A stretch of DNA of 51,220 nucleotides from Sphingobacteriales bacterium TSM_CSM (lineage in GTDB: Bacteria > Bacteroidota > Bacteroidia > Chitinophagales > UBA2359): NCBI GenBank assembly GCA_002212725.1, contig MTCR01000145.1, forward strand, positions 1 through 51,220. The letters are read 5' to 3'. The position numbers were made by a program, and so were the translations under genes. Positions 9,346 to 18,800 of this stretch are shown here, in pieces. Position 1 is the stretch's first letter; each line of letters begins with the position of its first letter. A model generated the notes under the pieces. That model was not told the DNA's origin. It did no database searches and saw only the letters and a program-made list of their open reading frames with translations.

Positions 9346-10242
9346 ATGGCCATTAAGTCTGCTAAACAAAAACTTATAGACCGCCTGCACCACAAATTCC
9401 GGTTGGTAGTGGTAGATGACGATACGCTGGAAGAACAACTTTCGGTACGGCTTTCGCAAATGAACCTGTATGTTTTTATCAGCACATTGCTGGTACTGAT
9501 GGCGGCGCTTACGGCATTTGTAATTATTGCCACTCCGCTTAAAGAATACATTCCGGGCTATGATGATACCGGAACGCGGCGGAAGGTGTACCAGTTATCG
9601 GTAAAATCAGATTCGCTGGAACGGGTGGTAAAGCAGCAAAACACGTTCATCAATAATGTAAAATCGGTATTGAGCGATGAAACCGGTGCAGGAATAGCCG
9701 GAACCAATCTGCAAAATACCCCCGATACGGGCACTGTTGCCGCCGTTCATACAAACCTTGACGAGGTGTCTGAGGAGGAAATGGAATTGAGGCACAATCT
9801 GGAACAGGAGACCCAATTTGCCATCATTGGCGATGAAAACCTCAATGCCCAACAACTGCGCAATACCCAAATAGTAAACCTTTTTGCACCGGTAAAAGGG
9901 GTTATTTCGGCAACTTTTGATGCCGGAAAAGCACACTACGGCATTGATATAAACACCGCCGAAAAAGAACCCGTTAAGGCGGCTGCTCCGGGCATGGTGG
10001 TTATGGCAGAGTGGACTATTGATACCGGATATGTTATTGCCATACAGCACACCGATAACTTAGTTACTTTTTACAAGCACAATTCTGCATTATTGAAAAA
10101 ATCGGGTAACTTTGTAAAAGCAGGAGATGTAATAGCGTTTACCGGAAATTCGGGCGAGCAATCTACCGGCCCGCACCTGCATTTTGAACTGTGGCACAAC
10201 CAAAGGCCGGTAAACCCCACCGATTTTCTCGATTTTAACTGA
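9346..10242 (+). CDS. M23 family metallopeptidase, membrane-anchored (peptidoglycan hydrolase)
   Basis: This 298-residue protein is predicted to cut peptide cross-links in peptidoglycan from the periplasmic side of the inner membrane. It has a short cytoplasmic N-terminus, one transmembrane helix (about residues 44-64), a linker with coiled character, and a C-terminal LytM/M23 domain. The zinc ligands are visible: H197 and D201 in HYGID, and H277 and H279 in HLHFE. All catalytic positions are present, so it should be active. The following gene encodes bactofilin, 56 bases downstream. M23 peptidase plus bactofilin is a known cell-shape pairing (for example Csd1 with CcmA in Helicobacter), so a role in localised wall trimming is likely. 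It seems to start the plus-strand operon that runs to about 12106. Confidence 0.93.
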   Translation: MAIKSAKQKLIDRLHHKFRLVVVDDDTLEEQLSVRLSQMNLYVFISTLLVLMAALTAFVIIATPLKEYIPGYDDTGTRRKVYQLSVKSDSLERVVKQQNTFINNVKSVLSDETGAGIAGTNLQNTPDTGTVAAVHTNLDEVSEEEMELRHNLEQETQFAIIGDENLNAQQLRNTQIVNLFAPVKGVISATFDAGKAHYGIDINTAEKEPVKAAAPGMVVMAEWTIDTGYVIAIQHTDNLVTFYKHNSALLKKSGNFVKAGDVIAFTGNSGEQSTGPHLHFELWHNQRPVNPTDFLDFN

Positions 10243-10298
10243 TATGCCCAACACACACTAATCTGTCAGTCACTTTTCACCCTCAAAATAATCTTTTT

Positions 10299-10757
10299 AT
10301 GTTTGGAAGTAATAAGAAAGCACCCGACGAACGCCGCGACGGCGTAAATGTTTTAAACATCATTGGTCAAGGCACCAAAATTAACGGCAACATTACCAGC
10401 CAGGGCGATGTAAGAATTGACGGCGAACTGGTTGGCAACATTGTTGCCCATGCCAAAGTAGTGGTAGGCCCTACCGGCAGCATTTTTGGCGATATTATTT
10501 GCGAAAATGCCGATATTTCGGGCAAAGTAGAAGGCACCATTAGGGTAAAAGAGTTGCTTCAACTCAAAGAATCGGCAGGCATCAGCGGCGATATCGAATC
10601 CAATAAAATGGTGGTGGAAGCCGGCGCTGTATTTAACGGCCGGTGCAACATGAATAATGCTGCAACCTTTACCTTTGACTTGCCACAGGCCGAAAAAGGA
10701 AGCGCCAACCACTCAACACGTGCCGCCAATGTTGCAAAATCAGCCAAAGCAGAATAA
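10299..10757 (+). CDS. Bactofilin (polymer-forming cytoskeletal protein)
   Basis: Bactofilins self-assemble into filaments through a right-handed beta-helix and position wall-modifying enzymes. The 152-residue product has a short flexible N-terminus, then a core of regularly spaced Gly/Val repeats (about residues 18-118: GQGTKINGNI, GDVRIDGELVGNI, GPTGSIFGDI, NADISGKVEGTI). A polar tail with Ala/Lys follows. This is the standard size and pattern for the family. It follows the M23 peptidase gene closely, and its 3' end overlaps the start of the AtpZ-like gene by 29 bases, so translation may be coupled. Confidence 0.94.
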   Translation: MFGSNKKAPDERRDGVNVLNIIGQGTKINGNITSQGDVRIDGELVGNIVAHAKVVVGPTGSIFGDIICENADISGKVEGTIRVKELLQLKESAGISGDIESNKMVVEAGAVFNGRCNMNNAATFTFDLPQAEKGSANHSTRAANVAKSAKAE

Positions 10758-10953
10758 CACAAAACGACCTGCCACCGATTACGCCAAATACTCAGGCCTG
10801 GCTTTCCAAATGATTGCCATAATGCTGCTGGCAGGCTTCGTTGGCATAAAACTCGATGCCTTTTTACATAGCTCCCCTGCACTTACCATCATCTTTCTGC
10901 TGGCAGGAGTAGCGGGAGCTATGTACCTGGTTATTAAAATCCTGAGCCGCTAA
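10729..10953 (+). CDS. AtpZ/AtpI-like small membrane protein
   Basis: The 74-residue product starts at ATG 10729, inside the last codons of the bactofilin gene. After a basic polar N-terminus (about 25 residues, with KRPATDYAKYSGLAFQM) come two hydrophobic helices (about 28-48 and 52-72). The pattern matches AtpZ/AtpI-type proteins, which lie ahead of F1Fo ATP synthase operons and are thought to help Fo assembly or carry ions. The frame is open further upstream to an ATG at 10657, but that would overlap the bactofilin gene deeply. The ATP synthase genes themselves do not follow; a DNA methyltransferase gene comes next. Confidence 0.78.
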   Translation: MLQNQPKQNNTKRPATDYAKYSGLAFQMIAIMLLAGFVGIKLDAFLHSSPALTIIFLLAGVAGAMYLVIKILSR

Positions 10954-10993
10954 ACCACCTCAACCCCCTTTTGCCAATACGTACCAATCTCTT

Positions 10994-12106
10994 ATGACCC
11001 AGTTAACCCCGTTTATTGACCAAATTTTGCACGGAAATTGCTTAGACTGGCTGCAAAAAATGCCCGAAAACTCAATTGACCTCATTTTTGCCGACCCTCC
11101 CTACAACCTGCAATTGCAAAACGACCTGTACCGCCCCAATCAAACTAAAGTGGAAGGCGTTTTTGACGACTGGGACCGCTTCGAAAATTTTGAAGCCTAT
11201 GACCGTTTTACCCAAAACTGGTTGGCGGCCTGCCGGCGTGTGCTGAAACCCAACGGTACTATCTGGGTTATAGGAAGTTACCACAATATTTTCAGGGTGG
11301 GCGCCATGATGCAAAACCTTGACTTTTGGCTGCTTAATGATGTGGTGTGGATAAAAACCAACCCCATGCCCAACTTTAAAGGAACCCGCTTTAACAACGC
11401 CCACGAAACCCTCCTGTGGGCTGCCAAAACCAAAGACGCCGGCTATACCTTTCATTACAAAGCACTCAAAACCTTTAACGATGATTTGCAGATGCGCTCC
11501 GATTGGTACCTGCCAATTTGTTCGGGGGGCGAAAGAATTAAGGTAAACGGACAAAAAGCACACGCCACCCAAAAACCCGAAGCACTGCTGTACCGTGTAA
11601 TTCTGGCCAGTTCCAACACCGGCAACATAGTGCTCGACCCCTTTAGCGGCAGCGGCACTACCGCCGCTGTTGCCAAAAAACTAAACCGCCACTTTATAGC
11701 CATAGAACAAGAAGCGTCTTATGTTCAAATTGCCCGGCAACGGGTTAAAGCAGTAACGCCCCTGCCTGCACATACCCTTGCTTACCCCGTTGAGCAAAAA
11801 CCACCCCGCATACCAATGGGCAACCTGCTGGAAGCCGGCCTGCTTATACCCGGCGAACTGCTGTATTCTGCCAACAAACAGCACACCGCCCAACTGCTGG
11901 CCGATGCCTCTTTGCAATGGGGCGAAACGGTTGGCTCTATTCATAAGGTCAGCGCCGCCATCTTAAACAAACCCGCCAGCAACGGCTGGACTTTCTGGTT
12001 TGTACAACGCGGCAACCAACTTGTTGGCATTAACCAGTTGCGGCAGCAATACCTTAAATTGGCATATCCGCCAAACCCCGTTTCAGAGGCGTTGTTTACC
12101 GAATAA
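10994..12106 (+). CDS. DNA adenine-N6 methyltransferase, beta class (HinfI/CcrM-like)
   Basis: The 370-residue enzyme is predicted to transfer a methyl group from S-adenosylmethionine to adenine N6 in a specific duplex site. The catalytic motif DPPYNL lies at residues 34-39. The AdoMet-binding motif DPFSGSGTT lies at 215-223, after the catalytic motif, the order of the beta group. The C-terminal part (about 265-365) matches the RAMA-type extension of HinfI/CcrM-like enzymes (LLEAGLLIPGELLYS ... GWTFWFV). A GANTC target is a fair guess from this resemblance but cannot be proved from sequence. No restriction endonuclease gene is nearby, so it looks like an orphan methylase. It is 40 bases downstream of the AtpZ-like gene and 44 bases upstream of an AtpI-like gene, an unusual position. 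Confidence 0.92.
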   Translation: MTQLTPFIDQILHGNCLDWLQKMPENSIDLIFADPPYNLQLQNDLYRPNQTKVEGVFDDWDRFENFEAYDRFTQNWLAACRRVLKPNGTIWVIGSYHNIFRVGAMMQNLDFWLLNDVVWIKTNPMPNFKGTRFNNAHETLLWAAKTKDAGYTFHYKALKTFNDDLQMRSDWYLPICSGGERIKVNGQKAHATQKPEALLYRVILASSNTGNIVLDPFSGSGTTAAVAKKLNRHFIAIEQEASYVQIARQRVKAVTPLPAHTLAYPVEQKPPRIPMGNLLEAGLLIPGELLYSANKQHTAQLLADASLQWGETVGSIHKVSAAILNKPASNGWTFWFVQRGNQLVGINQLRQQYLKLAYPPNPVSEALFTE

Positions 12107-12118
12107 TTTATACCTTTG
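12092..12118 (+). promoter_or_regulatory. Possible promoter for the AtpI-like gene
   Basis: TACCTTTG at 12111-12118 is a perfect -7 element, 33 bases before the start codon. The nearest upstream TTG (12092-12094) has a spacer of 16 rather than the usual 19-20. The element lies partly beyond the methyltransferase stop codon, so the AtpI-like gene may have its own transcription start. Confidence 0.45.
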
Positions 12119-12150
12119 CACCCAATTACCATTGCGCACTATACTATACC

Positions 12151-12558
12151 ATGAACAAAACAACTTCAACTCCCAAAACCCAAAACAGCAAAATTTATAC
12201 ACAAATGGCGCTGTTTTCGGGCGTTATTGCGGGTATATTGGGTGTATTGCATTACTTGGGTAAACTGGGCATGTATCCCGGTTTCGCATGGGTTTGCTTT
12301 GCTTTTTTTACCCTGCTTTCTTTCTTTGTTATTGCCCTTATTGCCATGACCAACCAAAGCAGCACCCCGGGCCGGGCAGTGTATCTTATTTTGGGTGTTA
12401 TGGGACTTAAATTTTTGTTCAGCATTTTAATGGTGCTGGCTTATATGCTGGCTGTGCAACCCCAAAAAATACAGTTTATTTTTCCGTTCTTCTTCCTGTA
12501 TATTGCCTACAGTGCTATCGAAACCCATTTTCTTATGCAGTTGGTGAACAGAAAATAA
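12151..12558 (+). CDS. Four-helix membrane protein, AtpI-like
   Basis: The product has 135 residues: a polar 18-residue N-terminus and four predicted transmembrane helices (about 19-38, 45-65, 77-99 and 106-127). I recognise the general form of the uncharacterised membrane proteins that stand between atpZ and atpB in many Bacteroidota and are annotated as ATP synthase subunit I-like. There is no catalytic motif. Position supports the call, since an AtpZ-like gene lies 1.2 kb upstream with a methyltransferase gene between them. atpB does not follow; the next gene is sprA on the other strand. Function remains tentative. Confidence 0.6.
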   Translation: MNKTTSTPKTQNSKIYTQMALFSGVIAGILGVLHYLGKLGMYPGFAWVCFAFFTLLSFFVIALIAMTNQSSTPGRAVYLILGVMGLKFLFSILMVLAYMLAVQPQKIQFIFPFFFLYIAYSAIETHFLMQLVNRK

Positions 12559-12825
12559 CCACTCCCCGCCTGTACCTTTCAACATCAAAATAATACATGC
12601 ATTTTAACCTGCTTGCGCAAGGCTATGCCTCCACAAATTGCGTAGTGGGTACGGCTATACCTTGCGGGCTGTTATCCTAATGGCAACAAGGCAGGGCCTT
12701 GCGCATAAGTTGGTACTGCAATTACAAAGCGCAACCTTTTACCGCTGTGAATACAGAAACAAAAAAGGAGGAAAGGTTTGTATGACCCTTCCTCCTTCTT
12801 TAATAGCTGTTTGGCTGCTTTTGCG
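12559..12825. other. Convergent intergenic region before sprA
   Basis: These 267 bases separate the AtpI-like gene from the sprA stop codon. Apart from the terminator hairpin at its right end I see no gene. Several CTTGCGCAAGG/CCTTGCG-like words recur (about 12610-12620, 12660 and 12697) without forming a clear element. Confidence 0.4.
12761..12802. terminator. Bidirectional hairpin terminator between AtpI-like gene and sprA
   Basis: AAGGAGGAA (12765-12773) pairs with TTCCTCCTT (12789-12797) across a 15-base loop that itself closes with GG/CC. An A-run precedes it and a T-rich stretch follows. The placement between convergent stop codons at 12558 and 12826 fits termination in both directions. 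Confidence 0.75.
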
Positions 12826-15800
12826 CTATTGCCCCAGGTTAAAGCTAATTCTTAACCCGCCGCGCGAGTTGGTAATGGGGAAGGAGGCAGAGGTAGCCGG
12901 TATGTTTCGGGTTCGGTCGTAGAACAGGGTAATGCGCAGGCGCTGGCTTACCACATAATCAATAGACGGGGCAATGCGTATGGTTTTCATACCATTGGTA
13001 GGTTCACCCACGTTTTGGTCGAGGCGGTAGTTCATGGTTACGTTGTTTCGGTACGAGAAGTCCATGTTAAAAGCCAGTTCGTTTTGCAGGTTCAGCGGTT
13101 TACCCCTGAACTTAATGAAATCGAGGTTAAGTCCTTTAAGCCGGTAACCCAAACCAATGGTAAACTCTTCGGAGCGTTGCTCGCTGAGTTGGTAATCCTG
13201 AAAACTCATACCCAACATGCGCGATTTTTTATAATCAAACCGCGTGGAAAGTCCGTTTACCCAGGTAGCATCAACCCCGATGAGCGGCGACAACTGCTCC
13301 GAAATAATTACCTGCGGAATGCGGTAATAGGAGTAAAAATTACCGGTAAGGGTATCCAAATCGCTCATTCCGGCAATGCGCAAGCGTTCCTGCACTAAGT
13401 AATCTACAATATTCTGGTCATTGGGCAGCAGAATTTGGTCGGAGTAGTAGCGGTCGTCGAAGTACAGGTTGTTTTGATAGTTGTTAATGCTAAGGGTAGA
13501 GCTGTAGCCGTGAGTTAGGTTAAAACTGGAGAACAGTTTTTTAAATGCGGGCAGTTTGCTTAAACCGTTGTAGGTAAGGCGCCAGTTGGGCAGCGGAAAC
13601 AGGTTAAAGCCGTTCAGGTTCACCTTTTGGGGGTCTCGGCCGGCGTAGGCGGCAATAAAGGCAGGCAGCAGCACATCTTGCGAGTATGGGCCGTAGCCTT
13701 CGGCGTAGTTGGTTAATATGGTATCGTTCAGCAGGTCGTGGTAAGCGCCAAGCGTAGCGCCGTTCAGGGCTTCAAACTCGTCTTTAAACCGGTCGGAAAT
13801 AACCTCGCGGTATTGTTCAAAATCGAGGAAAGTGGTAGAAACGGCAATACTGTCGCTTTTGCGCACCTTATCAAACATGGTAGGCAGGGTAAAGAACGAA
13901 ATAGAATAGCTGCCGGTGTTAAGTTTAGAAAGGTGCATATATTGCTCACCGGTTTGGTCGAGTTTATAAAACTCGGTATGCTGGCTGGTATGGGTAAGGT
14001 CCATGTTCAGGTCAATCCTGAAATCGGTAAAAGGTTCCAGGTTGGCTTTCAGGTTCAGGGTTTTGTTGGTGGCCTGCCTTACCTGGTCGTTAATGTAACG
14101 GTTGGCCACCAACAGGCTGTCGTCAGCAGCCCATTCGAGCCAGTTTTTCAAATCGGGTTGGTTGCCCAATACAAAATCCCAGCCGGGCAAGGGGTTATCG
14201 TCCCAGTTCATGCCAAAGAAACGCGGGTTCCGGTTAAAACCGGGCACCACAGTTTCATTTCTTTCATTGTAAGTAATAGATGCTCTTCTGAGCATTAGTA
14301 GCGGCCGCAGCAGCGCTTTGGCCACCGGATTTACATAACCGGCTGGTTTGGGAGTTTTTTGTTTGGCATTTTTGTCTTTGCCATCGGCATCTTTGCCGGC
14401 ATCTTTATCTTTGTCTTTGTCTTTGGTTTTGGGTTGTGGCTTTTTGGTGTTGCTTTTGGGGGCGTTTACATCTTTAATAAATGGTAAAGAGCTGTAAATT
14501 TTGGCAAAATTCAGTTCGCCATTTATTTGTATGTTTTGTCCGTTGCCAAAAATATTGCCCAAAGTATCGGCCATGGCAATGGGGCTGGCTTGCCAGTAAT
14601 AGGTGCTGCCGTACCGGGTGCGAATTTGTGTCCAGCTAAGGAAAGGTATTTTGTCGGTAGGCAGGTTGTAGCTTAGGTTGGCAGCCTGATTGTAAGAACG
14701 GGTACGTCCGAAGCGCTTAATATTAGCCCACAAGGTATCGCGAGGGGTTTTACCCATTTGCGGCTCATCTATAACCGAGGTATTGTTGGCGGTAAAATCG
14801 GCTGTAATAGAGCGGGTAGGGTTATAGGTAAGTCCGTAAATACGGTCCCAGGTAAACAGTTTGTCATAGCAGGCGGGCAATAGCAGGGTTTCGCCTACCA
14901 CAGGGCGCAGTTGTAAGATGTTCATTTGCCTGTTCAGGTCGTTCCGGAAAGAAACGGTGCTGGGAATAAGGTTAAAGTTGAAATCTTTTATTGCCCGAAG
15001 GTAAATACTTTTTGACTTAATGACATTTTTAAACGGTGTCCAGTACACCGGCCTGGCAGCATAGGTATAGTTAATGCTTCCGCGGTGGCGTTTATCGGTC
15101 TGACTTTCAATAATCGGGTCGCTATTTTCGGTTTCGGTGTAGGCATAGGTAAAAGAAAAGTTTTCCACATCATAAGGCATGGGCGCACGGGTGCTGTTGG
15201 TGCGCTCTTTGCGCATATTGGTTACGTTTATACTTTTTATGGAGGTGGATGTTTGCCGGTTTTGGCGCGCCACTTTTGCGCTGTCGGCGCCATACCGGTT
15301 TTCAATTTCCTGTATGTTGCGCTTGGTAAGAATATCGGTATCGTAGGGGTCGTATTGCGGGGTGCTTACCGATTTTGAAACACCGGCATACACCGGAATT
15401 CTGATGGCGGCGCTTTTAGGCAAGAGTTTACCCATTTCGAGGTTGGCCGATGCGTCGTACTGCAACAGCAAATCGCGGTAACGCTCGTTGGCTCCTTGCT
15501 CCAGGGTTCCAAAGTTGGGGGTGTGCATACTGCCCGTTACGGTAATATTTCCCAAATCGGCCAGTTTAACATCCATTCGGGCCAAGGCGGCCCATCCGGC
15601 GGTTTCGTCAAAATCCGAAAGGCGCAACTCATTAAACCACACTTCGGCGCATTTGGGTAGTCCGTCATCGTCGTCCTGGTTCAATATGGTACGTTTAGGA
15701 TTGCGCACACCCAACATAATTTGTTTTACTTTTCCTATATCGGGGCTGCCCACAACGGTAATTTTTGCCCATACGGTATCGCCGGTTGTTTTCCATACAA

Positions 15801-18800
15801 TAGGCACTTTTTTAATATAGGGTTTGTCGGTGCGTATATCGGGGGTAAAGTTGCGCTCTATTTTAGCCTCTACCAGATCTTGCAGTCGTATGCTCATTTC
15901 GTTGTCTTCGGGCCAAATCCAGTAGCGGTCAGAGTCGCCGCAGTCGGTACCGTTGGGGTAGAGGGTATTGTAAATTTCGCGGTTTTCGTTAGAGGTTACC
16001 TGCAACGGAATTTCGTACTCGTAGTAGTTGTTCTGGAAATCGTCGCCAATGCGCATAAAGGCGGTCATTTCGCCGTCGTCTATGGGGTTGCAGGTGCCAA
16101 AAGTGGTAAGCGACTCGGCATGAACAAACATTTTAAGCGTTCTGAACTGCCTGAAATCCATGTCAATATTGCGAAAAATGCCGCGGGCATAGCCGTCTTG
16201 CAAATCGCCTACCTGCAATACGGCGGCCTGCTCGTTTTGCAGCAGGTTGGCCACGGTGGTTCCGGCGGTAATTTCGCGGTTAATGCAGGGCGGAATGCGG
16301 TAGGGGATAGGTTCGCGCGAGGAGTTTTCTTCAATGCTTACCGAAGTAAGGTTAAAGAAGCTCGATGGGTCTAAGTCGTTGGGCAGGTATTCGCTTTCTT
16401 CCACAATAAGGGGTTCGTAGCGGCGCCAGGTGTTGCGCACCATGTTAAATCGGGCAAAGCGGCAGGTTACCTGTTGTTCAAACCCGGTAAGGAACATGCG
16501 CATAAATTCTATGTTTCGCAGGTTAACGCTGCCTACTTTTTCGGTAAACTCGGTAATGGGAATTCGGAAATAGTACCAGCGAACGGTGGTATCGGGCAGG
16601 CCTGTAACCCGAACAGGAGCATCAATGTATTGCGCCAGGTAGTCTTGCCCTATGACCATTTGGTCGGCGGGGCGCAGGTTAATGCGGTATTGAAAGTACT
16701 CTTCCGAGTCGTTCATGGTATAATCGCGGTTCAGGTCTTCCATTTCGGGGAAGTTGGTTCCTGAGTTGGTAAAGCCATTGCTTGCGGCTTGTGCGGGCGA
16801 GTTTCCTTCGGGTCCGTTAAAATCTTTATAGCGTTCAATGATATTATCGGTAGGGTTGCTGTCAAAATACTCATCTCGGAAGTGGCGGAAATCGTCGCTG
16901 CTGGGGTCTGCTTCTAATTTAGCATAGGCATCGGGGTTTAAAATAGCCTGCACGTTGCCCAAAAAGTCGGTAAATTTGGCTACTTCACTGGTATCGTTCA
17001 GCCCGTCAAAGCCTATATCCTGTGTTCCGCGCACATCGGGGTTGTTGTCAAAGGCAAAGGTTACGGGCCGGGTTTTCGAAATTACGCCCCAGTTGGTTTC
17101 GTCTAAGTTTACCGTTTGGGTAAGGGCGTTTTCGTAAAACTGTCGCCCGTCTTTCAGTACATCTTCCGACACGTTACCTAACTGAATGTATAGTTCACCA
17201 TTATTGGTTTTTCTATAAATGAAGGGGTCAAGCAGCCAAAACTCAATAAACTCCACATTGGCGCGTTCAAAATTTTTGAACGGGCTGTCGCGCATAATGC
17301 CGCCCCAGCGGGTTTTGGGTTCTTTTAGTGAGCCATCGGGGTTTATCCCTGCCGAAATACCCGGTTGTCCGGTTGTTTCGTAGTTATAGGGCCCGCGTTC
17401 TGTGGGGAAAAAGGTTAAATCGAGCGGGCGCATAACCACCTGCCCGGTAAAACTTTGGGTGTTTGGAAACAGGTCGGTTTCCAGCACGGGGTAGGTGTAG
17501 TAGTCATAAGGCACATCAACACCGCTGTTGGTACGGCCAAACACGTTGTCAACCTGATACCAGGCCAATTTGGCGCGGTTGAAGCCATAAGCCAGGTCGT
17601 TTACATACGAGCCTTCCGGTATCTGATTGTTGCCAAAAATATCGGGCGAGTTTTTGGGTGTACTGGCCAGGGTCCAGGCGGTGTAGGGGAATTTAAGGTC
17701 GTATTGTGTACGGCTGCCTTCAAAGTCATCAACATACACGCTTCCGTTTTGGTCAACGTTAATGCCGCGTGCGTGGCCGGGTAAAAATCCGGCACCTTCG
17801 GCATTAAACGATATGGAGGAGGGTTCTTTGGTGCTGTAAATGGGCAGTTTATCGAGGGTTTTGGTAAGCCAGGGGGCGGGGGCAAAATAGTTGGCATCCA
17901 GGCCTACCATAGAGTTGGCAATGGGGTCGTCGCCGTAGTTTACCTTTTGGGTAAACGGTCTTTCCGACAGGCGCACGAAGGTGGCGCCCAGGTTAAAGTC
18001 TTTGTGTATCTGATAATCGAGGCGGGTACCGATGTAGGTTCGCTGCTGTAATCCGAAGGTGCCGTTGTCTTCAAAAGAGATGCTTACCGGTACGCCCGAA
18101 TTAATAATGGCATCATTTAATATGGTAAGGCGGCCAAGGTTGTAATTTACCTCATAATCTACGCCTTCCTGCAAAATTTGCCCGCCGGCAGTAACTCTTA
18201 CCGAACCTTGCGGCACGTTAAAAGCGCCCAGCGAAAGTTCGGAAGTGGAAGTAGATTTGTAGCTGCCTTTTATAAAATACCGGTTCAGTTCGGGAAACAT
18301 GGAGGCAATTATTCTGGTAGAGTCATATAGGTAGTTATACACGTACCGTTTGGCAATTTCGGGGTTTACGCCTGCCTCGTCAAACTTGTTTTGCAGGTTA
18401 TCGCCAAAGGGTTCCAGCACCGGAAAAATTACTTTTCCGGTTCGGGAGTTAATGGTTCCAAAGCGCAGGGCATTGTTGGCTACGTTGCCTTGCGAGCCTT
18501 GGGCGCCCATTTGCCCTTGAGTTCCCATACCGGGTTTTGAGCTGGCCGAAGTTACGGTGGGCGCTGCGCCAAAGCCGGGTTTGGCTTCTATATAGTCAAA
18601 AACGCAGTTGGCGTAGGGTTCGTTGCTGGCGTTAATCTGGTCTAAGTTTACCAGTGCAATAAGCGGAATACCTTTAACGCCTTCGCCTTCGGGAATATAG
18701 CGGATATCGCCTTTTCCGGGCACCTCGTAGTAAATATCGAGGCGGAAATCCTGCGGTTGAATTTGGTATGCGCCAAGGGCATACACGTTTTTCATCATCA

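Noticed and set aside
12638-12922. A 94-codon plus-strand open frame after the AtpI-like gene
   Set aside because: It crosses the terminator hairpin and runs into the sprA coding region on the other strand; no recognisable protein.
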